From assembly GCF_001909285.1 (NCBI RefSeq), contig NZ_MRSV01000001.1:2556563-2620562 (forward strand): 64,000 nucleotides of DNA, read 5' to 3'. Within the stretch, counting starts at the first letter, position 1. Each line of letters opens with the position of its first letter. The notes beneath the pieces are model-generated. The model did not search any database. It had not been told where the DNA came from and saw only the letters and a program-made list of their open reading frames with translations. This stretch comes from Exiguobacterium profundum. Its GTDB lineage: Bacteria > Bacillota > Bacilli > Exiguobacteriales > Exiguobacteriaceae. The position numbers and the translations under genes were made by a program. This document shows, one piece after another, positions 44,175 to 52,904 of the stretch.

Positions 44175-45017
44175 TTGAATACGTTTGATCGTATTAAATC
44201 GATTTTTCCGACTGCTGTCCATCGGTCGGAAGATGCATCTGGTGACCTTGATTGGTTCGAGACGCAAGATGGTACCCTATTCGGACTCCCCGCGTTCGAA
44301 CTGAGCGAACGCGAACAAAAGCTGTTGGCGCTGTGGGCGACGCCAATCCTTCAATCTGATCCCCATCAGCGAAAATGGCAAGCAACCCTTCAAGATGAGA
44401 CGTTTCGTTTTGAGCAACCGTTTCGGCTCATCTCTCTTTCTTTCCAAGAAGCGGAAGAAGAAGCGTTCGAATCCTTCGTCAATATCGTCCGTGACTTTAT
44501 GCCGCATGCCGAGGTCATCTTGATGTCGACACGACATATCGAGCTGATTGAACAAAATCCATTCGTCGATCTTCAGGAGTTTGAGGACGTATTGCGCGCC
44601 ATCGCGAGTGACTGTTTTATCGAGGCACATGCAATCTATAGCGAACGTCCGCAAGGCTCGCTCGCCCATGTGTATCGTCAACATCAATTACTCATGCCAT
44701 ACGCACGTATGTCTACTAAAACTTACCCTGCTAGTCAATTATTATACCATTATTTACTACAACAGCAGGACTTAAAAGAACGGATGCATATCACTGCCCC
44801 GTTAATGCAAATGCTCGATTTATCGACGATCGAATTATTAGAGGCGTTGTTTCGTCACTCGTTGAATGTCTCGCATACCGCCAAAGCACTGTTCATGCAT
44901 CGAAACACGCTAAATTATCGGCTCGATCGCCTATTTGAGACGACGGGTTACGATGCTCGAACGTTCTATGACGCTAGCCTTCTTCAACTCATGGTCATGT
45001 TGCACAAATCCGATTGA
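44175..45017 (+). CDS. PucR/CdaR-type helix-turn-helix regulator
   Basis: This 280-aa regulator ends in a PucR-type HTH (LLEALFRHSLNVSHTAKALF, then MHRNTLNYRLDRLFETTGYD). Its first 200 residues would bind a ligand and are not recognised. The start is TTG after GAGGTGATAGTA, only 51 bp from the divergent yheB start. It lies directly upstream of msmX on the same strand with 104 bp between. B. subtilis has a similar regulator (YxkF) near msmX, so it may control the sugar-importer ATPase; this is inferred from position. Confidence 0.82.
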   Translation: MNTFDRIKSIFPTAVHRSEDASGDLDWFETQDGTLFGLPAFELSEREQKLLALWATPILQSDPHQRKWQATLQDETFRFEQPFRLISLSFQEAEEEAFESFVNIVRDFMPHAEVILMSTRHIELIEQNPFVDLQEFEDVLRAIASDCFIEAHAIYSERPQGSLAHVYRQHQLLMPYARMSTKTYPASQLLYHYLLQQQDLKERMHITAPLMQMLDLSTIELLEALFRHSLNVSHTAKALFMHRNTLNYRLDRLFETTGYDARTFYDASLLQLMVMLHKSD

Positions 45018-45046
45018 CGGTTTTTGTGCAACTTGTCCATATTCAA

Positions 45047-45089
45047 TGCAAGCGGTTTCATCATATAATCGTTCTTGTAAGCGCTATTA
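45047..45089 (+). promoter_or_regulatory. msmX promoter with two cre sites
   Basis: TGCAAGCGGTTTCA (45047-45060) and TGTAAGCGCTATTA (45076-45089) each match 13 of 14 cre positions. They flank a perfect -10 TATAAT (45064-45069), with TTCAAT as a weak -35 at 16 bp. The downstream site is placed for repression. Confidence 0.65.
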
Positions 45090-45121
45090 TATACACATAG
45101 ATTCTTTAGGAGGCTAACGAC

Positions 45122-46219
45122 ATGGCAGAAATTCGTTTAGAACACATTGATAAAATTTACGATGGTGGCGTAAAAGCCGTCAGCGATTTCAACTTGCATA
45201 TCAAAGACCGTGAGTTCATCGTCTTCGTCGGACCGTCTGGTTGCGGAAAATCGACGACACTTCGTATGATCGCAGGACTTGAAGAGATTTCAAACGGTGA
45301 CTTTATCATTGACGGGAAACGAATGAACGATGTCGCTCCTAAAGATCGTGATATCGCCATGGTCTTCCAAAACTACGCACTTTATCCGCATATGAGCGTC
45401 TACGACAACATGGCGTTCGGGTTGAAGCTCCGTAAGTTCCCGAAAGACGAGATCGATCGTCGCGTAAAAGACGCTGCCCGCATTCTCGGTTTGGAAGAAT
45501 ACCTCGAGCGTAAACCAAAAGCGCTGTCAGGTGGACAACGTCAGCGTGTTGCCATCGGTCGTGCAATCGTCCGTGACGCAAAAGTCTTCTTGATGGATGA
45601 GCCACTCTCAAACTTGGATGCGAAACTCCGTGTACAAATGCGTAAAGAGATCATTCAACTCCACAACCGCTTGGACACAACGACGATTTACGTTACCCAT
45701 GACCAAACGGAAGCGATGACACTCGCTACACGGATCGTCATCTTGAAAGACGGAATCATTCAACAAGTCGGTTCGCCGAAAGAAGTATATGATCATCCAG
45801 ACAACATCTTCGTCGCCGGCTTCATCGGTTCACCATCGATGAACTTCTTCCGCGGTACACTCGCAGAAGGCAAATTCATCACGAACGGTGAAGAAGTCAA
45901 CGTACCAGAAGGAAAAATGAAGACGCTTCGTGATCGTGGCTATGTCGGAAAAGAGCTCGTCCTCGGAATTCGTCCGGAATCAATCCACGATGAGCCAATC
46001 TACATCGACTCACCAACGACACACACGTTCAAAGCGCACATCGACGTCGCTGAGCTCATGGGTTCTGAGTCTTACCTCTACGCTGAACTCGGTGGACAAC
46101 AGTTCACAGCCCGCGTTGACGGTCGCTCAAACATCCACATGGGTGACGATGTTGAACTCGCACTCGATATGACAAAAGCACACTTCTTCGACGGAGAAAC
46201 TGAAGCAGTCATCCGTTAA
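45122..46219 (+). CDS. msmX: Sugar ABC importer ATPase MsmX (UgpC/MalK family)
   Basis: This 365-aa ATPase has Walker A GPSGCGKST, Q-loop FQNYALYPHMSVYDNMAFGL, signature LSGGQRQR, Walker B VFLMDEPLSNLDAKLR, an H-loop VTHDQTEAMTLA, and a C-terminal TOBE regulatory domain (LGIRPESIHDE, ELMGSESYLYAEL). In Bacilli MsmX serves several carbohydrate importers that lack their own ATPase. That fits an orphan gene here with no permease beside it. Strong codon bias and two cre sites suggest a well-expressed, carbon-regulated gene. Confidence 0.95.
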   Translation: MAEIRLEHIDKIYDGGVKAVSDFNLHIKDREFIVFVGPSGCGKSTTLRMIAGLEEISNGDFIIDGKRMNDVAPKDRDIAMVFQNYALYPHMSVYDNMAFGLKLRKFPKDEIDRRVKDAARILGLEEYLERKPKALSGGQRQRVAIGRAIVRDAKVFLMDEPLSNLDAKLRVQMRKEIIQLHNRLDTTTIYVTHDQTEAMTLATRIVILKDGIIQQVGSPKEVYDHPDNIFVAGFIGSPSMNFFRGTLAEGKFITNGEEVNVPEGKMKTLRDRGYVGKELVLGIRPESIHDEPIYIDSPTTHTFKAHIDVAELMGSESYLYAELGGQQFTARVDGRSNIHMGDDVELALDMTKAHFFDGETEAVIR

Positions 46220-46225
46220 GGTATA

Positions 46226-46260
46226 CAAAAAACCTCGATTCGTCTGAATCGAGGTTTTTC
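46226..46260. terminator. Bidirectional terminator after msmX
   Basis: A perfect 14-bp stem (AAAAACCTCGATTC with its complement) and a 4-nt loop end in TTTTT. It touches the stop of the convergent permease gene. Confidence 0.92.
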
Positions 46261-46911
46261 TTATCGAATCGCGTAACGCCGTTCGAGTTTGTGTTGACCG
46301 GCTTGGATCAAGGTCGATAAAATCCAGTAAATCGACGCTGAGAACAAGAGTAACGGCATGACTAAATATGTCGTTGCCGCAATTTGGTCAGACACGTACG
46401 TTAACTCCTGAACCGCGATGACCGAACCGAGTGACGTTGACTTGATGATGTCGATGACCGAGTTCGAGACAGGTGGGATGGCACGTGAGAGCGCCTGCGG
46501 GAAAATGATGTCTTTGAAGCGTTTCATTTTCGGAATACCGAGCGCGACACTCGCCTCCACTTGTCCTTTGTCGACCGAGTTGATGGCTGCTCGGAAAGCC
46601 TCTGAGATATAGGCAGCGAAGTGGAAGCCTAATCCAAAGATGAGCGCCTGCATCCCACTGAGTTGAACGAACCCGGTGAGCCCGACATACAAGATCAGCA
46701 ACTGAAGTAAGAGCGGTGTTCCACGGAAGAACGAAATGTACGTCCGTGTGAACAACCGTACGATTTTAATCGGACTACTATGAAGTAAAGCGATGATCAG
46801 ACCGAGCGCCAAGGCGAGAAGAATCGACAGGACACTGGCGATCAACGTGAGCTGGACGGCTTCAAGATAGACCGAGCGGTTATCTATGACGGTCGTGATC
46901 AGTTCATTCAT
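46261..46911 (-). CDS. Polar amino-acid ABC transporter permease
   Basis: This 216-aa inner-membrane permease of the HisMQ type has about five membrane segments. The opening is SVYLEAVQLTLIASVLSILLALALGL, split across residues 12-37. The EAA loop region is AFRAAINSVDKGQVEASVALGIP, and IIFPQALSRAIPPVSNSVIDI follows. Its ATG overlaps the stop of the binding-protein gene by 4 bp. The third part, an ATPase like TcyC or GlnQ, is missing from this locus. The closest role by architecture is cystine/polar amino-acid uptake. Confidence 0.92.
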   Translation of the reverse strand: MNELITTVIDNRSVYLEAVQLTLIASVLSILLALALGLIIALLHSSPIKIVRLFTRTYISFFRGTPLLLQLLILYVGLTGFVQLSGMQALIFGLGFHFAAYISEAFRAAINSVDKGQVEASVALGIPKMKRFKDIIFPQALSRAIPPVSNSVIDIIKSTSLGSVIAVQELTYVSDQIAATTYLVMPLLLFSASIYWILSTLIQAGQHKLERRYAIR

Positions 46912-47666
46912 TGACTGATATCCTCACCGAAGTACTTCTCACCGATTTCTTTCATCGTGCCGTCTTCTTTCATCTCTGCGAGCGCATCGTTCAACTTGTC
47001 TAGCACGTCGCTATCTTGACGTGTCATGAATCCAGCTTCACTTGTATTGAAGATGTCACCGACTGCTTTGACGTCATAGCCTGTTTTTTCGAGTTCCGTC
47101 AAGATGAAGAGACGGTCGTTGAGGGCCGCGTCCAAACGACCCACTTCGAGGTCTTGAAGGACTTGGTTCGCCCCTTTATAAAACTTGACTTCAGCGCCAG
47201 CTTCTTCAGCCATTTGCGCATAGACCGAACCTTGTGTCGATCCGACTACTTTTCCATCGAGGTCGTCAATGCCTTGGATGTCATTGTTGTCTGAACCAAC
47301 GATGACTTGAGCTCCTGACACAGCATACGGGTCAGAGAACGCATATTTCTCTTCACGCTCAGGCGTGATGCTCATTTGGTTAGCAATCATATCGATACGC
47401 TCAGCATCGAGTGCTGGGACAAGTCCTTTGAAGTCCATTGCTTCGTATTCCACTTTGTAACCGGCACGTTCTGCCGCTTCGTTTAAGACGTCGATATCAT
47501 ATCCCATCAATTCACCTTTTTCTTTGTACGTGAATGGTGGGTATGTCGCCTCTGTTCCGACTGTGATGACCGCTTCGTCCGCTCCACTGTCTGTTTCGTT
47601 ACCGCAAGCTGCAAGAAGCCCGACTGAAGCTCCGATTGCGAGTACGCTCGTTAATGTCTTTTTCAT
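46908..47666 (-). CDS. Amino-acid ABC transporter substrate-binding lipoprotein
   Basis: This 252-aa solute-binding lipoprotein has signal KKTLTSVLAIGASVGLLAAC with lipobox LAAC, then the family 3 fold: VGTEATYPPFTYKEKGELMG, GYDIDVLNEAAERAGY, DMIANQMSITPEREEKYAFS (Arg that binds the carboxylate) and GSTQGSVYAQM. The layout is that of TcyA/TcyJ-type (cystine) or other polar amino-acid binders; the ligand cannot be settled. The gene is coupled to the permease by an ATGA overlap. No ATPase gene follows. Confidence 0.93.
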   Translation of the reverse strand: MKKTLTSVLAIGASVGLLAACGNETDSGADEAVITVGTEATYPPFTYKEKGELMGYDIDVLNEAAERAGYKVEYEAMDFKGLVPALDAERIDMIANQMSITPEREEKYAFSDPYAVSGAQVIVGSDNNDIQGIDDLDGKVVGSTQGSVYAQMAEEAGAEVKFYKGANQVLQDLEVGRLDAALNDRLFILTELEKTGYDVKAVGDIFNTSEAGFMTRQDSDVLDKLNDALAEMKEDGTMKEIGEKYFGEDISQ

Positions 47667-47751
47667 AATGATTCCGCCTTTCCTATAATCCTTATATGAT
47701 TACACGGTTTTAAACAATATCCTCATCATACTGGCGCGATGTCTTCATGTC

Positions 47752-47787
47752 AAACAAAAAACATCACCCTATTTCTAGAGTGATGTT
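47752..47787 (-). terminator. Terminator after pgcA
   Basis: AACATCAC / GTGATGTT form an 8-bp stem with a 12-nt loop, followed by TTTTTTGTTT on the minus strand. Confidence 0.75.
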
Positions 47788-47792
47788 CTTCA

Positions 47793-49520
47793 TCAATCAA
47801 TCGCCTTCGCTTGTTTCATAACATCCGCTTCAATCGCTTCACGTTTGGCGGTCGTCTTCTCGGCACGATCCGCATGCACACTGAAATAAAACTTGATTTT
47901 CGGCTCGGTTCCAGATGGGCGAAGACAGAACCACGAACCGTCTGCAAAGACGAATTTCAAGACGTTTGATGATGGCAATTCAATCGTTTCCGATTTACCG
48001 GACTGTAAGTCGGTCGCCACTTGTTTCTTATAGTCTTCGAAACGAACGACTTCATATCCACCGACTTCTTTTGGCGGATTGGCACGGAATGCTTCCATCA
48101 TCCGTCCGATTTGCTCGAGACCAGCTTTTCCTTTTAACGTCATCGACTGCAAGGACTCTTCGTAGAATCCATACTTCTCGTAAATCGACTGTAACGCATC
48201 ATAAAGCGTCCGACCGTGCTGTTTATGATAAGCTGCCATCTCGGCTGCGAGTAAACAAGCCTGAACGGCATCTTTATCACGACAGAAGTCTCCAATCAAA
48301 TAGCCGTAGCTTTCTTCATACCCAAAGAGGAATTCATATTCGCCTGATTCTTCATATTGTTTGATCTTCTCACCGATGAACTTGAATCCAGTCAACGTAT
48401 TTTCGAGATGTACGCCGTACGCTTTTGCAATCGCGGCACCGAGTTCAGACGTGACGATCGTCTTAGCGACAAACCCATTCGAAGGTAACGTACCTGTCTC
48501 ACTCTTTTGCGACAGGATGTATTCCATTAATAGCGCACCCGTTTGGTTACCGGTCAAGACGAACCATTCCCCGTCCCGTCCGCGCACGGTTAAGCCGACA
48601 CGGTCCGCATCCGGGTCCGTCGCCATGAGCAAATCAGCCTCGACCCGGTCCCCGTATTCCATTGCTAATTTAAATGCAGCCTTTTCTTCCGGGTTCGGAT
48701 AACTGACCGTCGGGAACGCACCGTCTGGCTCTGCCTGCTCTTCTACGATGGTCACGTGCTCAAATCCATACGCCTTCAGCCCTTCCATGACCGGACGGCG
48801 TCCCGTCCCGTGGAGTGGCGAATAGACAATCCGAAGGGGGCTGTCCTGTATGTCACGGTGGATTCGAATTGACTGGAGTGCCTCCATATAGGCTTCATCG
48901 ACTGATGACTCGACGGTGAGGAGTAACCCCGTTTGTCGGAGCGCCGCTTCATCTTCAATCTGAATTTTCAGCTCGTCTTCAATCGCATTGACATACGTCA
49001 CGAGTTCATCTGCTTCCGCTGGTGGCAGCTGTCCCCCGTCTGCCCCATATACCTTGAACCCATTATATTCCGGCGGGTTGTGGCTCGCCGTGATCACGAT
49101 GCCACCGAACGCATTTAAATGACGAACGGCAAACGACAGTTCAGGTGTGGCACGCAAACTTGGGAACAAGTACGTTTTGATTCCGTTTGACGCCAATGTC
49201 CGCGCCGCCTCTAACGCAAACTCAGGCGAAAAATGACGTGAGTCATGGGCGATGACGACGCCGTGACGTTTCGCCTCTTCCCCTGATGCTGAGATAAAAT
49301 CAGCAAATCCTTGTGACGCTTTTCGAATCGTATAGACGTTCATCCGGTTCGCACCTGGTCCGATTTCTCCACGCATCCCGCCTGTTCCAAACTCGAGCGT
49401 CTTATAAAATGCATCTTCTAATGTGGTCTCATCTTTTGCGAGTTCTTCGAGTTCCGCACGTAAATGCGGCTCGAGCCCTTCGAATTGATTCCAACGGTCA
49501 TACGTTTGTTGCCATGTCAT
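47793..49520 (-). CDS. pgcA: Phosphoglucomutase PgcA (alpha-phosphohexomutase)
   Basis: This 575-aa enzyme interconverts glucose-6-phosphate and glucose-1-phosphate, feeding UDP-glucose and the glycogen enzymes encoded nearby. It shows the phosphoserine loop TASHNPPEYNGFKVYG (serine near residue 144), the metal loop DPDADRVGL, the sugar loop GYEESYGYLIG and the phosphate-binding loop RPSGTEPKIKFY. The start follows AAAGGGGAATGAATC. It is a single gene. The length fits the long Bacillus PgcA rather than the shorter GlmM. Confidence 0.96.
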   Translation of the reverse strand: MTWQQTYDRWNQFEGLEPHLRAELEELAKDETTLEDAFYKTLEFGTGGMRGEIGPGANRMNVYTIRKASQGFADFISASGEEAKRHGVVIAHDSRHFSPEFALEAARTLASNGIKTYLFPSLRATPELSFAVRHLNAFGGIVITASHNPPEYNGFKVYGADGGQLPPAEADELVTYVNAIEDELKIQIEDEAALRQTGLLLTVESSVDEAYMEALQSIRIHRDIQDSPLRIVYSPLHGTGRRPVMEGLKAYGFEHVTIVEEQAEPDGAFPTVSYPNPEEKAAFKLAMEYGDRVEADLLMATDPDADRVGLTVRGRDGEWFVLTGNQTGALLMEYILSQKSETGTLPSNGFVAKTIVTSELGAAIAKAYGVHLENTLTGFKFIGEKIKQYEESGEYEFLFGYEESYGYLIGDFCRDKDAVQACLLAAEMAAYHKQHGRTLYDALQSIYEKYGFYEESLQSMTLKGKAGLEQIGRMMEAFRANPPKEVGGYEVVRFEDYKKQVATDLQSGKSETIELPSSNVLKFVFADGSWFCLRPSGTEPKIKFYFSVHADRAEKTTAKREAIEADVMKQAKAID

Positions 49521-49620
49521 GATTCATTCCCCTTTCACCCTCAAAAAATTCAATCGAAGTACTCGCCAATTGCTTCCATCTTGTATACGATGAGAGTAAC
49601 GAAACCTCGAGGTGATATTA

Positions 49621-50436
49621 ATGTTTCCAACAATGCGTGCCCAAGAATTAAAACAAATCGTGCATACGAACTCGATTCGTTTCATCGATTGCCGATATTC
49701 GCTAAACGACGCGTCCTATGGTAAATATGTCTACCGAAAGGGACATCTTCCGAACGCTGTCTTTCTCGATTTGATGGAAGACTTGTCCGGTCCGCTCGGC
49801 GAACACGGCGGACGTCATCCGCTCCCTTCGAAAGAAGCATGGACGGCAACACTTCGTCGCATCGGCTTGAAAAAAGAAGATTTGGTCATCATTTACGATG
49901 ACGGCTTCCCATTCGCAGCCCGTGCATGGTGGCTCTTCAAATGGGCCGGTCACGAACGGGTCGTTGTGTTAGAAGGCGGTATCCAATCTGGCATCACTTA
50001 TTGCGGTGAGACCACTACGGACGTTCCACACTATTCGACAAGCGACTATACGCCAGACTTCCAAGACCATATGATTGCGACACTCGATGAAGTGAAAGCT
50101 GCTGCGAGCGGCTCGCTCTATGATTCACGAACCGAAGATCGCTTCAACGGGTCACATGAACCAATCGACTCAAAAGCAGGTCACATTCCGAACGCATTGC
50201 TCTGCTCCTATGCCGAGGCCATCACAGAACTCGGGACGTTAGAAGACTTCCACGACTTAAAAGAACTGTATAAAGATGTTCTTCCCGTCGAGAACCCCAT
50301 CTTTTACTGTGGTAGCGGTGTGACCGCCTGCGTCAATATTTTGGCGCTTCATGCTCTCGGAAAAGATGATGTCCGACTCTATCCGGGATCCTATTCCGAT
50401 TGGATCAGCTATCCAGAAAACGAGGTCCACCCCTAA
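49621..50436 (+). CDS. Two-domain rhodanese-like sulfurtransferase
   Basis: This 271-aa protein has two rhodanese domains: an N-terminal one (FIDCRYSLND ... GHLPNAVFLDL) and a C-terminal catalytic one with the active-site loop YCGSGVTAC (persulfide Cys within CGSGVT). This loop is typical of thiosulfate/3-mercaptopyruvate sulfurtransferases of the TUM1/SseA type. The start is the ATG after GAGGTGATATTA, not the GTG three codons earlier. It is a single gene divergent from pgcA. The sulfur donor cannot be read from the sequence. Confidence 0.92.
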   Translation: MFPTMRAQELKQIVHTNSIRFIDCRYSLNDASYGKYVYRKGHLPNAVFLDLMEDLSGPLGEHGGRHPLPSKEAWTATLRRIGLKKEDLVIIYDDGFPFAARAWWLFKWAGHERVVVLEGGIQSGITYCGETTTDVPHYSTSDYTPDFQDHMIATLDEVKAAASGSLYDSRTEDRFNGSHEPIDSKAGHIPNALLCSYAEAITELGTLEDFHDLKELYKDVLPVENPIFYCGSGVTACVNILALHALGKDDVRLYPGSYSDWISYPENEVHP

Positions 50437-50458
50437 GGGTGGATCCTTTTTATTTTAC
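50428..50458 (+). terminator. Terminator after the sulfurtransferase gene
   Basis: CCACCC / GGGTGG form a stem with the stop codon TAA in its loop, followed by TTTTTATTTT. Confidence 0.75.
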
Positions 50459-52882
50459 GCTCGTCGGTTTGATATTCCAGACCGCGTTCGCATATTCCGT
50501 GATGGTACGGTCACTCGAGAAGATTCCTGACTTCGCCGTATTGACGATTGAGCTTTCAGCCCAACGTGATTGGTCACTGAACACCTCATCGACTCGTCGC
50601 TGTGCCCGCATATACGAGACAAAGTCTTTCAAGACAAGGAAGTCATCGTTATAGACGAGGAGAGAATCGAAGATGGATTGGAATTGATATTCGCCCACTT
50701 TATCGAACGTTCCGTTGACAAGACCATCGACCACATCTTTGATTTCCTGATGTGCGTGATACATCTCTGCCGCATGATAGCCTCCGAACTTCTTATAGTT
50801 CATGACTTCTTGCGGAGATAATCCAAAGATAAAGATGTGATCATCACCGACGGCGTCACGAATTTCGATATTGGCCCCGTCTAACGTTCCAATCGTCAAG
50901 GCTCCGTTCATCATGAATTTCATGTTTCCGGTACCGGATGCTTCATAGCTCGCAGTCGAGATTTGTTCGCTCAAGTCAGACCCTGGGAAAATTCGTTCGG
51001 CCATGGAGACACGATAGTTTTCAAGGAAGATGACTTTAATGAATTGACTCGCCCGCTTGTCCTTATTGATGAGCGTGGCAAGGGCATTGATATAGCGAAT
51101 GATCTCTTTCGCATAGTAGTATCCCGGTGCCGCCTTGGCGCCAAAGATAAACGTGCGAGGCACCATCGTAAACGTCGGGTCCGCTTGAATCTTCAAGTAA
51201 AGCGCATGGATGTGAAGGGCATTCAGCAATTGTCGCTTATAGGCGTGCAAGCGTTTGACTTGTACGTCAAAGATGGAATGAGGGTCCACTGTCTCTCCCG
51301 TTTCTTCTTGAATGTATGCCGCTAAGTCCAATTTGTTTTGTTGCTTCACGTCCATGACTTTTTCTTGGAAGCTCCGGTCTTTCGAAACATCCATCAACTT
51401 TTCCAAGTCGTTCGGATGTTCGATCCATGACGGGCCGATTGCTTCCGTAATGGCGTCGGATAATCCCGGGTTCGACTTCAAGAGCCAGCGACGGTGTGTG
51501 ATCCCGTTCGTCTTGTTGTTGAAGCGAAGCGGGAACATCTCATATAAGTAACGCATCTCGCGCTGTTTTAAAATATCCGTATGAATTTGCGCTACGCCGT
51601 TCGTTGAATGAGAACCGACGACAGCGAGATTGGCCATATTGATCTGTTCGTTTGACACAATTGCAATCTCTCCCATATGGGATTCGAGGTGCGGATAGTT
51701 GACGAGTACGTCTCGACAGAAACGTCGATTGATTTCTTCGATGATTTGATACACGCGCGGCAGAAGGCGTTGGTACATCTCGACCGGCCATTTCTCAAGC
51801 GCTTCTGCGAGTAGCGTATGGTTCGTGAACGACATGACGCTCTTCGTAATACGCCACGCCTCATCCCAACCGTATCCATGCTCATCCATCAAGATGCGCA
51901 TCAATTCAGGAATTGCGACGACCGGATGCGTATCATTGATATGAATCGCGTAATGGTCGCCTAACTGCTTAAGTGATTTATTTCGCTTCAAATAGGAAGC
52001 AAGCATCGATTGAATGCCTGCAGATACAAAAAAGTATTGTTGTTTCAAACGTAATACTTTTCCTTCATACGTCGTATCATCTGGGTACAAAAATTCCGAA
52101 ATGGTCGCAATCGACTGTTTATGTTTCAACAAGTCTTTATACGTCCCTTTCGTCTTCTCTAAATACGCCTCGTCGTCAAGTGGTGATTCGGCGTTCCAAA
52201 GACGTAACGTATTCACGACATCATTCTTATAACCGATAATCGGCATATCATACGGAACGGCAAGAACAACCTCGTCTGGATGATGGACGACACGCAATCG
52301 ATCTCCGATTTGTTTCATCTCAATCCAGCCACCGAAATTGATTTCGACCGCTTTGTCCTGACGTCTCGTTTCCCACATGTTCCCGTCACGGAGCCAGTTA
52401 TCCGGCAGCTCGACCTGATACCCGTCTACAATTTTCTGTTTGAATAGTCCATAACGATAGCGAATCCCGTTTCCATGCCCAGGTAAACTGAGTGCAGCCA
52501 ACGAATCGAGGAAGCAGGCGGCCAGGCGCCCAAGCCCCCCGTTCCCAAGACCCGGTTCCGGTTCCAACTCGGTAATGTCTGTGAAGTCGTATCCGAGATC
52601 TTGTAGTCCGTCTCTAACGAGTTCCAATACGTCCAAACTGAGCAAGTTGTTGTATAAGAAGCGACCTAATAAAAATTCTAACGAGAAATAGATGACTTGC
52701 TTACTGTGTTTTTCTTCTTGACGGTCACGCGTGTGAATCCATTTGGGCATGGCCTGCTCACGTACCATCGTTGCCAATGTTTGATACACTTCCTGCTCTG
52801 TCCCATCCTCGATCGACTTCCCGTTCAATGCGATGAACCGTTCTTTAAATGCGTCGACAAAGCTTTGTTTATCTGTGAACAT
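50450..52882 (-). CDS. glgP: Glycogen phosphorylase GlgP
   Basis: This 810-aa PLP enzyme cuts glucose-1-phosphate from alpha-1,4-glucan ends. It shows GLGNGGLGRLAACFLDSLA near residue 110, the lysine motif EASGTGNMKFMMNGALTIGT near residue 645 that binds pyridoxal phosphate, and NGITHRRWL. It is the last gene of glgC-glgD-glgA-glgP and lies 22 bp after glgA. The length is normal. The presence of both synthesis and breakdown enzymes in one operon is usual for Bacilli. Confidence 0.97.
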   Translation of the reverse strand: MFTDKQSFVDAFKERFIALNGKSIEDGTEQEVYQTLATMVREQAMPKWIHTRDRQEEKHSKQVIYFSLEFLLGRFLYNNLLSLDVLELVRDGLQDLGYDFTDITELEPEPGLGNGGLGRLAACFLDSLAALSLPGHGNGIRYRYGLFKQKIVDGYQVELPDNWLRDGNMWETRRQDKAVEINFGGWIEMKQIGDRLRVVHHPDEVVLAVPYDMPIIGYKNDVVNTLRLWNAESPLDDEAYLEKTKGTYKDLLKHKQSIATISEFLYPDDTTYEGKVLRLKQQYFFVSAGIQSMLASYLKRNKSLKQLGDHYAIHINDTHPVVAIPELMRILMDEHGYGWDEAWRITKSVMSFTNHTLLAEALEKWPVEMYQRLLPRVYQIIEEINRRFCRDVLVNYPHLESHMGEIAIVSNEQINMANLAVVGSHSTNGVAQIHTDILKQREMRYLYEMFPLRFNNKTNGITHRRWLLKSNPGLSDAITEAIGPSWIEHPNDLEKLMDVSKDRSFQEKVMDVKQQNKLDLAAYIQEETGETVDPHSIFDVQVKRLHAYKRQLLNALHIHALYLKIQADPTFTMVPRTFIFGAKAAPGYYYAKEIIRYINALATLINKDKRASQFIKVIFLENYRVSMAERIFPGSDLSEQISTASYEASGTGNMKFMMNGALTIGTLDGANIEIRDAVGDDHIFIFGLSPQEVMNYKKFGGYHAAEMYHAHQEIKDVVDGLVNGTFDKVGEYQFQSIFDSLLVYNDDFLVLKDFVSYMRAQRRVDEVFSDQSRWAESSIVNTAKSGIFSSDRTITEYANAVWNIKPTSVK

Positions 52883-52904
52883 AAATCAAGTTAGCTCCTT
52901 CCAC

